Part shown: positions 56,580 through 64,000 of the stretch, in pieces
Position numbering within the stretch: position 1 is the first letter of the stretch
Layout: every line of letters starts with the position of its first letter
Assembly: GCF_963169125.1 (NCBI RefSeq)
Contig: NC_084799.1
Coordinates: forward strand, 68,688,143-68,752,142
Reading direction: 5' to 3'
Source of the DNA: Humulus lupulus
Taxonomy: Eukaryota; Streptophyta; Magnoliopsida; Rosales; Cannabaceae
DNA: 64,000 nucleotides
Notes under the pieces: generated by a model
The model's database searches: none
Told to the model about the DNA's origin: nothing
Seen by the model: the letters and a program-made list of their open reading frames with translations, nothing else
Made by a program: the position numbers and the translations under genes

Positions 56580-57082
56580 ATGGAGCCCTGCGAGGCAAGG
56601 CTCGTTGCTGTCGGGGAAATCGCCACGCCCACCAGGTGTGATCCCGGACCAGGGGCTTTGCGAAGCAAGGCCTGCTGTGAGTGGGGGATCGACCATGTCT
56701 GCTCCTGGAGCTGAGACTTGCAATGGTCGAGGAGCTCGCCATGCATTATTTTGTGAGATCCGGAGCTGGAGCCTGCGAATCAAGGCTTACAACGGTCGCG
56801 GATCTTGTCATCTTTCGCCTTGCGGGACCCGGAGATGGAGCTTGCGAAGCAGAGCTCTACAGTGATCACGGATCTTGCCATCTTTCGCCTTGCGGGACCC
56901 GGAGCTGGAGCTTGCGAAGCAGAGCTCTACAGTGATCACGGATCTTGCCATCTTTCGCCTTGCGGGATCCGGAGCTGGAGCTTGCGAAGCAAAGCTCTAC
57001 AGCGATCGCGGATCTTGCCATCTTTTGCCTTGCGGGACCCGGAGCTGGAGCTTGCGAAGCAAAGCTCTACAGCGATCGCGCA
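56580..57082. repeat. 70-bp minisatellite in the Tat element 3' region
   Basis: Units start GATCTTG(C/T)CATCTTT at 56801, 56871, 56941 and 57011, exactly 70 bp apart, each containing CTTGCGGGAYCCGGAGMTGGAGCTTGCGAAG (shown in IUPAC, 31 bp split: CTTGCGGGAYCCGGAG then MTGGAGCTTGCGAAG). Two or three degenerate units precede (56580-56800). At least four good units. Continuous frames on both strands run through it because 70 is not a multiple of three and no stops occur; they are not genes. Tandem repeats in the 3' untranslated region of Tat/Ogre elements are known. Confidence 0.85.
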
Positions 57083-57099
57083 GTATTCTGCAAAGGACT

Positions 57100-57410
57100 T
57101 GTCAGGGAATTGGGGGTGTTTTGGCGTAGCTCTATGAACGTGCCTCAACCCCCAGTCCTGTCCATCGCTGGGCTACACAGGAGATAATTTTCATGATACA
57201 TACTGGCAGGCATTTCCATGGCAATTTTCACATAAGCACATAATGCACATATGACACGTAATGCAAGCATGTTCATGGCAACAAATAAACCTAAGCTTAA
57301 CAATTTAAACATTTCAAACAATTTTAAAAATTTCAAACATAATGCTAGCACATAAGTGGTGTTCTGGGTACGTTTTGTTCAAGGGGCGTATGGCTATGCC
57401 TTAGCCATGT
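57100..57410. other. non-coding spacer right of the minisatellite
   Basis: AT-richer sequence with ACATAAGCACATAATG and ATGCAAGCATG words. No ORF supported. Confidence 0.4.
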
Positions 57411-57423
57411 ATACCCCCCCAAG
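57411..57423 (-). promoter_or_regulatory. second polypurine-tract-like site
   Basis: Coding-strand CTTGGGGGGGTAT resembles the PPT at 51202-51213 (CTTGGGGGGTAAA) and lies about 215 bp after the pol stop. It could act as an internal plus-strand primer, or be a relic of an older element end before the antisense gene was acquired. Similarity is seen; role is inferred. Confidence 0.4.
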
Positions 57424-57637
57424 TGAGCGTGGGGTCCGGACGTCTCCGGACCGCGTGGTCACTTGTTTAAACGCAGCTTTGAACACAGGGATAAAAAGTG
57501 CAGTAAAAGCGGAGTGAATCTCTCCGTGTTTCATTAAATTAGCCTGCTAGGCGTGAGTTTTACAACAGGGAGGATTATTTCCACATTTTTCACTTTTGCT
57601 AATTCCACCAAGGACTTCCGACTGGATGGTCCGGGGC

Positions 57638-58780
57638 CTACTGGTAGTAACGGCGGAGGTGCTCCGCGTTCCAGGCGCGCGAGACTTTAGATCCGTCGAG
57701 TCTCTTTAAGTGATACGTCCCATGGCCCACTTTTTCTTGGACTTCATAGGGGCCTTCCCAGTTGGGTCCGAGGACTCCTACTCCCGGATCCTGCGTAGCA
57801 GGAAATACTCTCCGTAGGACAAGATCCCCAACTTCGAATGTACGGCTCTTGACTCTCGTGTTAAAGTGTCGGGCTATCTTGCCTTGGTACATTTTCAGTT
57901 GGACCTGCGACTGCTCCCGGAGCTCTTCGATCATGTCCAAGGACTCCTGGAGAAGGACATGGTTCCGGGTAGGGTCGTAGGTATCTTGCCTGTGAGAGGG
58001 GATCATAGTTTCTACTGGGATGACGGCCTCGCAACCGAAGGTCATGGAATAAGGCGTGTGCCCCGTCGAAGTTCTCTCTGTTGTGCGATAGGCCCAAAGT
58101 ACTCGCGGAAGTTCTTCCGGCCAGTGAGCCTTGCAGGCTTGGAGTTTTTTCTTCAACGTGGTCTTTAATATTTTGTTTACAGCTTCCACTTGCCCATTAG
58201 CCTGGGGTCTGGCGACTGCGGAAAAGCTTTTGATAATTCCATGCGAAGCACAGAAGTTCGTGAAGTGTTCACTGTCAAACTGCTTTCCGTTGTCGGACAC
58301 AATTTTTCGTGGAAGCCCAAAACGACACACTATATTCCTGATGACAAAGTCCAGTGCTTTTTTAGATGTGACCGTGTTCATAGGTTCAGCTTCAGCCCAT
58401 TTGGTGAAGTAGTCTACCGCGACTATGGCATACTTCACTCCACCCTTTCCAGTTGGGAGGGAACCTACTAGGTCAATGCCCCAAACGGCGAACGGCCAGG
58501 GGCTGGTCATTAGGGTAATTTCTGTAGGCGGCGCTCGCGGAACCTTGGCGTACCTCTGGCACTGCTCACATTTCCTGACATAATCCACACAATCCTTCTT
58601 CATGGTGGGCCAGAAGTATCCTTGTCGAAGGATCTTTTTGGAGAGGCTCAGCCCGGAGGTATGATCGCCACAGAAGCCTCCGTGAACCTCATGGATGATG
58701 GTGCTGACTTCGGTTCTGGCAACACACCTAAGGAAGGGTATGGACAACCCCCTGCGGTAAAGCTTTCCATCCATAACCAC
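57638..58780 (-). CDS. integrase end of the Tat polyprotein
   Basis: About 380 residues, continuous with the upstream pol frame but separated by TGA at 58784-58786. Zinc finger HEVHGGFCGDH...CEQCQRYAKV (H2C2); catalytic core WGIDLVGSLP, VSDNGKQFDS, and a Glu in QANGQVEAVNKIL complete the D,D-E triad; C-terminal part to RAWNAEHLRRYY. Joins element DNA to the genome. The old copy at 6835 reads SRYVM where this one has TGA in place of Arg (AGA there), consistent with a CGA-to-TGA change. Confidence 0.88.
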   Translation of the reverse strand: MVMDGKLYRRGLSIPFLRCVARTEVSTIIHEVHGGFCGDHTSGLSLSKKILRQGYFWPTMKKDCVDYVRKCEQCQRYAKVPRAPPTEITLMTSPWPFAVWGIDLVGSLPTGKGGVKYAIVAVDYFTKWAEAEPMNTVTSKKALDFVIRNIVCRFGLPRKIVSDNGKQFDSEHFTNFCASHGIIKSFSAVARPQANGQVEAVNKILKTTLKKKLQACKAHWPEELPRVLWAYRTTERTSTGHTPYSMTFGCEAVIPVETMIPSHRQDTYDPTRNHVLLQESLDMIEELREQSQVQLKMYQGKIARHFNTRVKSRTFEVGDLVLRRVFPATQDPGVGVLGPNWEGPYEVQEKVGHGTYHLKRLDGSKVSRAWNAEHLRRYYQ

Positions 58781-58783
58781 GTA

Positions 58784-61246
58784 TCAGGGAGCTCGATATT
58801 GGAGCTTCCTTGCGTCAGCTTTATCAGTGGGGAGCTCTCCGGTGGTGAGAAATTTGAGGATGGGTCCTATCCAGGAGTGGGAATGATCGATGATGGCGTT
58901 TATCCTTCGTGTCTCAGTACTGGGGGCTTCTAATTGCCCGATGGGGACTAAGCCATACTGTTCAATCTCCGGGTCCGTTGCAAGCTTGGCCAGCGTGTCC
59001 GCGAGTGAGTTCTGGTCCCGGGGGACCTGGCGGATTCGGTAGCCTTTGAAATGCTGCAGTAGGTCGCGGGAGAGAGACACGTAGGCAGCCATCCTTTCGC
59101 CTTTCGTCTGGTATTCCCCGGATATTTGGTTTACCACAAGTAGGGAGTCGCTGTATACTTCAATTTTTTGGGCTCCGACTTCTCTGGCCAGTCGTAATCC
59201 AGCTAACATGGCTTCGTGTTCTGCCTCGTTGTTGGATGCTGGGAACGCGAAACGGATGGCGCTCTGGAGCTGATGCCCTTGGGGAGATATTAGGATGACC
59301 CCCGCTCCAGCTCCTTTTTCATTTGAGGCTCCGTCTACATAGACCTTCCATGTGGGAAGTTCCGGGACAGGATCTTCCGGGAGGTCATTCATTCCCGAGC
59401 ATTCCACAATAAAGTCCGCGAGAGCTTGACCTTTTATGGAAACACGTGGTTGGTAGTGGACGTCGAACTGGCTCAGTTCCATGGCCCACTTAAGCAATCT
59501 GCCAGAAGACTCGGGCTTCTGCAAGACTTGTCGGAGAGGGTGGTTGGTGAGTACTTTGATGGTGTGCGCCTGGAAATATGGCCTCAGCTTCCGTGAAGCA
59601 ATTAGCAAGCAGAGGGAGAGTTTCTCGATCATTGAATATCTGGACTCGGCGTCCAATAACCTCTTGCTTACGTAATACACAGGGAGCTGGATACGGCCAT
59701 CTTCCCGGACGAGAGCGGCACTCACTGCATGCTCAGTCACAGCTAAGTATAAGAACAACGCCTCTCCTTCGACAGGTTTGGACAGAATGGGAGCTCGGGT
59801 TAAATGTTCTTTGAGGTGTTGGAAGGCTGCTTCGCATTCGGGGGTCCACTTGAACTTCTTGTTTCCTCGCAACACATTGAAGAAGGGGATACACTTGTCA
59901 GTGGCGTTGGATACGAAGCGGCTGAGAGCAGCTATCCTTCCGGTAACGCTCTGGACATCCTTATGTTTCCAGGGGGAAGGCATATCTATGAACGCCTTTA
60001 TTTTCTCAGGGTTGGCTTCCACTCCGCGGGAGCTGACAATGAAACCGAGGAACTTCCCAGACGAGACCCCGAAAGTACATTTCTTTGGATTCAGTTTCAT
60101 CCCGTACTTTCGGATCACGGCGAAAGCTTCCTCAAGGTCGTCACTGTGGTCCCCGGAGGTCTTGGACTTTACCAACATGTCGTCCACGTACACCTCCATG
60201 TTCCTCCCCAGTTGGTCCTTGAACATTCTGTTTACTAGACGCTGGTACGTCGCCCCAGCATTCTTCAAACCGAAAGGCATGACCACGTAACAGTAGACAC
60301 CCTTGTCCGTGAGGAAGCTGGTGTGTTCCTGGTCCGCGACATGCATCTTGATCTGGTTGTATCCGGAGTACGCATCCATGAAGGATAAGAGTTCGTACCC
60401 GGAAGTAGCGTCTACCATCTGATCGATTCGCGGAAGAGGGAAACAATCTTTCGAGCAGGCCTTGTTTAGGTCCGTGAAGTCAATGCACATTCTCCAGGAC
60501 CCATCGGGTTTTGGGACCAGAACTGGGTTGGCCAACCACACGGGATAGTGCGACTCCTGGAGAAAGCCTATGGACATCAACTTGTCCACTTCAGCTTTGA
60601 CGGCTTCGGCCCTCACTGGGTCTAACGACCTCCTCTTTTGGCGAATTGGAGTTGCAGATGGGTCTATGTTGAGCGCGTGGCACGCAACATTGGGATTAAT
60701 CCCCGTCATATCAGCGTGGCACCATGCCAGGATATCCTGATTATCCTTCACAGTGGCCACGATCTTATCTCGAATGGCCGACGGCAGGTTTTTCCCCACC
60801 TGAATGACTTTGGTGGGTTCTCCCGGGTTGAGGATCACCTCTTCGACTTCCTCCATCGGCTCTATTGCTTTCTCGATTCCCATTCTTGGGTCGAGTTCGT
60901 CAAAGTATGCCCCTTGAGCACCCCCAGTTTCTGGTAATTCTTCCGCTAAAGGAACGGCAGCAACCGTCTCCTGGACCGTGTAGACGGATCGGACGGAGAC
61001 GTTGTAACAGCTTCGTGCACTCTGTTGGTCTCCTCGGAGGGTGCCGATACGCCCATCGTCGCATGGGAACTTCAAGCATAAATGGCGTATCGAGGTTATG
61101 GCCCCACAATCTATTAGGACCGGTCGGCCTAGGATGGCATTGTACGCCGTGGGGCAGTCGACCACCACGAATGTGCTGTGCTTGAAGGCACAAGCGTCGC
61201 TCTCTCCTATGAGGGTGACTGGAAGTTGAATTTTGCCTAATGGCAT
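58784..61246 (-). CDS. reverse transcriptase with two RNase H domains (Tat polyprotein)
   Basis: About 820 residues. Starts inside the protease (GKIQLPVTL, AYNAILGRPVLID), then RT (NPVLVPKPDGSWRMCIDFTDLNKACSKD, MPFGLKNAGATYQ, YVDDMLVKS with both catalytic Asp, near 60170-60195), connection, first RNase H (LYLAVTEHAVSAALV; expected catalytic Asp absent, as usual when a second domain is present), then a second RNase H of archaeal type (KVYVDGASNEKGAGAG, NNEAEHEAMLAGL, EVYSDSLLVVNQ, complete D-E-D). No internal stop. Frame is shared with gag and integrase, so one polyprotein was encoded. Ends at TGA 58784-58786. Confidence 0.9.
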   Translation of the reverse strand: MPLGKIQLPVTLIGESDACAFKHSTFVVVDCPTAYNAILGRPVLIDCGAITSIRHLCLKFPCDDGRIGTLRGDQQSARSCYNVSVRSVYTVQETVAAVPLAEELPETGGAQGAYFDELDPRMGIEKAIEPMEEVEEVILNPGEPTKVIQVGKNLPSAIRDKIVATVKDNQDILAWCHADMTGINPNVACHALNIDPSATPIRQKRRSLDPVRAEAVKAEVDKLMSIGFLQESHYPVWLANPVLVPKPDGSWRMCIDFTDLNKACSKDCFPLPRIDQMVDATSGYELLSFMDAYSGYNQIKMHVADQEHTSFLTDKGVYCYVVMPFGLKNAGATYQRLVNRMFKDQLGRNMEVYVDDMLVKSKTSGDHSDDLEEAFAVIRKYGMKLNPKKCTFGVSSGKFLGFIVSSRGVEANPEKIKAFIDMPSPWKHKDVQSVTGRIAALSRFVSNATDKCIPFFNVLRGNKKFKWTPECEAAFQHLKEHLTRAPILSKPVEGEALFLYLAVTEHAVSAALVREDGRIQLPVYYVSKRLLDAESRYSMIEKLSLCLLIASRKLRPYFQAHTIKVLTNHPLRQVLQKPESSGRLLKWAMELSQFDVHYQPRVSIKGQALADFIVECSGMNDLPEDPVPELPTWKVYVDGASNEKGAGAGVILISPQGHQLQSAIRFAFPASNNEAEHEAMLAGLRLAREVGAQKIEVYSDSLLVVNQISGEYQTKGERMAAYVSLSRDLLQHFKGYRIRQVPRDQNSLADTLAKLATDPEIEQYGLVPIGQLEAPSTETRRINAIIDHSHSWIGPILKFLTTGELPTDKADARKLQYRAP

Positions 61247-61267
61247 GAGTGCATCCCCATTGAACCC

Positions 61268-63827
61268 TTAAAGCTGTATGGGGCATGGGGCCAGGTCTGT
61301 CTCGGTTAATCCGATCGCATGGAAGGCCGCTTTGAAGAGGATGTTTACGGAGCTTCCGTTATCGACCAAGATCCGTGAGACCTTCTTATTGGCAATCTGG
61401 GCTTCCACCACGAGGGGATCGTTGTGGGGGAAGTGCACATGCCGAGCGTCGTCCTCCGTGAAGGTGATGGGAAGGTCCATCATTCGGGGACGTTGAGCAG
61501 GTGATTGAACCAAGGCGCACATCTCCCCGGTGTGTTCTAACTCCCTCATGTACCTCTTCTGGGAGTTGCGGGTGCTTCCGGCAAGGTGTGGTCCTCCGGA
61601 AATGGTGGCTACGTGTCCGTCAACGGGTGGCGGAGCAAGGCCGGGCGGATATGGGTTGCCCGGTCCTGGAGCCAACAAGGCAATGGGCGCCGGAGCGGGT
61701 GGAGCAGGAAGCGCTGGGAACTGCGACCCGGGAGCTTGGGGGTGACCGGCTCCAGGAGCGCTAGCGGTCCCCCTCTGTCCCGGGGAATATGCAGCTCCGT
61801 GAACTACCCCCTGTCCGGGATAGATAATGGGTATCCTCACCCACTGACCAAGGTGTCCCGCTCTTGCCAGGGACTCGATCTCATCCTTCAGCTGAAGGCA
61901 CTCATTCGTGGTGTGCCCCACGTCTCCGTGGAACTCACACCTCTTATTGGAGTCTCGCGGACGCCTTCCTCCGTGAGACACTTTCGGGGGCTTCCTGTAG
62001 TTGACCATATTACAGGTCGCCCGATAGACATTCTCTCGCGAGTCTATCAAACTGGTATATTCCGTGAACTTGGGCTCATAGTCCTTCCGGGGCTTCTTTG
62101 AATGGTCTCCCCGGTTGGAGTTTCTTCCGCTTCGTTTGCTCCGCGATTGGCTCAAATTTCGTTCTGGGGCTTCCGCTTGCGGCTGCGGCATGCCAGGAGC
62201 GATACTACATCCGGTTTGTACAGCTCCGTACCCAGAGAAATGGGTTTGACTTGGCGTCTGAGCAGACGCGGAAGGCCCATACACACTTGGAGTGAATTGG
62301 GCTCCTGGAAGCGTGAGGGCTGGTGCGGGAGCTTGCGAAGCAAAGCTCGGCGCAGTCACGGAAGGCGTTGGAGCTGGGGGAACTCCAAAGGCCTGCTGGT
62401 AGGCATCCTCAAGGTTGATGATTCCCTGAGCCTTTGACATGAATTCGGACAGCGTTTCTGCCCGTCTCCTCTGCATTTCCCCCCATAGCAGGGAGCCGAC
62501 AGTAAGGCCCGATTGAAGGGCGGTCAGCTTCATGTCATCGCTGACCTTGGTCTTTGCAGCAGCTTCCATCATTCTCTGAATGAAAGCTTTGAGGTTCTCA
62601 TTGGGCTGCTGCTTGATGTTGGTTAAGGAACCAACCTTCATGTCGTGGTCGCGGGCAGCAATGAACTGCCTCCTAAACGCGGACTGTAGCTCCTTCCAAC
62701 TGTGGATTGATCCGGGAGCTAATCTCTTCCACCAGTCCTCCGCAGACTTGGTAAGGGTGAGTGAGAAGCACATGCATTTGGCGTCCTCACTGACACGCGC
62801 CACTTGCATCATTTTGTTGTATTTAGCTAGGTGGGTACGCAGGTCTATCCTCCCATCATATAATTCTATGTGAGGCATTTTGAAGTTATCCGGGAGGGAC
62901 GTTTCCGCGATCCTCCGAATACATGGTTCCGGGTCTTCCTCCTCAGAGTCTGACAGGGCCCCACTTTGCTTCCGGACCAGCTTGGTCAAGGCGGCAATCT
63001 GTTCCTCGAGCCTCTTCGTATCACTCTCCGGGAGGTCACGTCCCCGGAGCTTGTCATTGATATGATTTCGGAGGTCAGCTCCGCGAGGCCGGGCCTTCTC
63101 TCCTTTGGCCTTTTCATACTTGGCCTCCAACTTTCTTCTTAGGTCCACCGTGGACCAGCTATCTTCGGAGTGCGAGTTCGCAGCCCGACCGTCCTGGTTG
63201 ACGGAATCACTGGGGCGGTTGTTCCTTCCCCTAGGCCTGGGTGCATTAGCACTAGGCCCACGTCTGGGCTTAGGAGCGCCAGAGACCTTCTGCGCGCGGG
63301 GGGGGGGGGGGGCAGTCGGGCTGGTGATTCACGCCTTTAGGAGGTGCAGGGGCGTCAGCGCGTACAGGCTCTCCAACTTTTTCTTTGCCCTTGTTAGGGG
63401 CGGCTTTGGATGGTCCAGCAGCGGCTGGATCCGGCATAGCGGCATCAGCATCACCTAAAACAGAGGCGTCCTCGTCCGAGTTGCCTAGGTCTCCGAACTT
63501 GCTTTGGAGGCGCTCCATCATGCGCTGCATTTTTTCGGAGAGGCGCTCCTGCTCAGCAAGCTTGGCTTTGGTGACCTCCAGTTCTTCGGCTACTTGGACC
63601 AGTTCTGGGTCCTTCTCATAGTAGCAGCCGTCCTTGTAATAACCGTCTTGGACATACTCTTCTTCGTCTTCTAAGTATGTTGTATCTTCGGTACTGACCC
63701 GATCCTGGCGGGATGTCGGGTCTTCACCTTGGTAGTCCAAGGGTTCGCTTTGCACCACATCTTCCATCGCAGTATCGGGGTTGACCGTAGCATTTTTGTC
63801 AACAGCAGATTTTCTCGTAGTCACCAT
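61268..63827 (-). pseudogene. gag and N-terminal protease of the Tat element, frameshifted
   Basis: ATG at 63825-63827 (MVTTRKSAVD). N-terminal acidic region with coiled coil (EELEVTKAKLAEQERLSEKM), then a run of 13 C on the coding strand (near 63299-63311) where the frame shifts; downstream the other frame carries the gag core ([27 protein letters not shown]-like), knuckle [14 protein letters not shown] (C-x2-H-x4-H-x4-C, near 61905-61945), Pro/Ala-rich linker and protease active site [10 protein letters not shown] (about 61340-61375). It ends at TAA 61268-61270, inside the protease, where the old element has a Tyr codon. Apart from these two lesions the frame is open for 860 codons. The homopolymer shift could be a sequencing error. 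Confidence 0.85.
63299..63311. repeat. homopolymer of 13 G (C on the gag strand)
   Basis: Coincides with the switch of frame inside gag. Homopolymers of this size are prone to slippage in replication and to sequencing error. Confidence 0.85.
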
Positions 63828-63895
63828 CTCTTTAGCACGAAGTGAATACAAAAAACGTACATAGAAAAAGAGCTGACTAACAACTTCCTACAGCT

Positions 63896-63914
63896 CTCAA
63901 TGAAAGCACCAAAA
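63896..63914 (-). promoter_or_regulatory. primer binding site region of the young Tat element
   Basis: Coding-strand TTTTGGTGCTTTCATTGAG directly follows the 5' LTR. The TGG is as expected for pairing with a tRNA CCA end, but the rest does not match the common initiator-Met site; the primer tRNA was not identified. Confidence 0.6.
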
Positions 63915-64000
63915 TGTTTACCGAGTTTTTCGGAAACGAATACAAACAGAATAATAAAAAGATAAGAACTGTAGAAGTGCTGAAATGTAACTAAACAAAC
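63915..64000 (-). repeat. end of the 5' LTR of the young Tat element (partial)
   Basis: 86 bp identical to 50313-50398 by direct reading. The remainder of this LTR (about 800 bp) lies beyond the window. Confidence 0.9.

Larger units (their letters stand above)
50313..64000 (-). mobile_element. young Tat-lineage Ty3/gypsy retrotransposon with an antisense gene (partial)
   Basis: Runs on the minus strand: 5' LTR from 63915 to beyond the window, PBS 63896-63914, gag-pol 63827-57638, minisatellite and second PPT-like site, antisense spliced gene 51700-56096 (+), PPT 51202-51213, 3' LTR 50313-51201. Gag-pol order (protease, RT, two RNase H domains, integrase) is Ty3/gypsy, and the second RNase H and antisense gene point to the Tat group (Retand-like). 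The 86 visible bases of the 5' LTR equal the 3' LTR end. It inserted in the LTR at 48969-50312; the target site may be GATGG (50308-50312), but the other side is outside the window. Confidence 0.9.

Noticed and set aside
56730..57082. CRISPR-like array
   Set aside because: Repeats are contiguous 70-bp units without unique spacers, and the DNA is from a plant nucleus.
56554..57187. Several overlapping open frames on both strands
   Set aside because: They are readings of the 70-bp minisatellite; the unit has few stops and repeats in shifting frame, so the translated products repeat one pattern in all frames.
59804..61185. Plus-strand frames of 100-170 codons over the Tat pol
   Set aside because: Shadows of the minus-strand polyprotein due to codon bias; no independent protein pattern.

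Overview
Eukaryotic nuclear DNA from a flowering plant, almost certainly a eudicot. The evidence is a spliced five-exon RPT2-type phototropism gene and plant-specific transposon lineages (Ty3/gypsy Tat with an antisense gene, CACTA, MULE, long-LTR Ty1/copia) in AT-rich DNA. I cannot name the species. Only one intact host gene is visible, the RPT2-like gene at 32572-35312. A possible host exon fragment lies at 95-285. Nearly everything else is transposable elements, many nested.

Layout. 1-380: flank with a possible RPA-like exon on the minus strand. About 380-13287: an old, dead Ty3/gypsy Tat element (+). Its RT region is present twice (2349-3343 and 4751-5745) around a 1.4 kb piece of an unrelated LTR, and its 3' end is split by two solo LTRs of about 2.5 kb in opposite orientation, each with a recognisable target-site duplication. 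13683-14491: two palindromic foldback elements forming a larger palindrome. 17352-28809: an 11.5 kb CACTA element with a TGT duplication, a TNPA-like pseudogene (-), a TNP2-like pseudogene (+) and a 1.48 kb tandem duplication between them. 28813-37077: the host-gene neighbourhood with a G-box-containing island, the RPT2-like gene and several MITEs.

37078-64000 is a stack of insertions. A copia-type LTR holds a small MITE and a MULE (perfect 9-bp duplication). The MULE holds a Ty1/copia element (39069-48296), whose 5' LTR carries an organelle-like DNA patch. The same copia-type LTR is cut at 48969 by another copy of the 2.5 kb LTR family, which is in turn cut at 50313 by a young Tat-type Ty3/gypsy element running on the minus strand to beyond the window end.

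The young Tat element is the most interesting object. It has LTRs, a PPT, a gag-pro-RT-RNaseH-RNaseH-integrase coding region interrupted by three small lesions, a 70-bp minisatellite in its 3' region, and on the opposite strand a complete-looking spliced gene (51700-56096) with its own TATA box and four canonical GT-AG introns. The start codon of that gene appears to be formed across a splice junction. Antisense ORFs are known in the Tat/Retand lineage, but this gene architecture deserves testing with RNA data. All boundaries were read by eye, and percent identities are rough.
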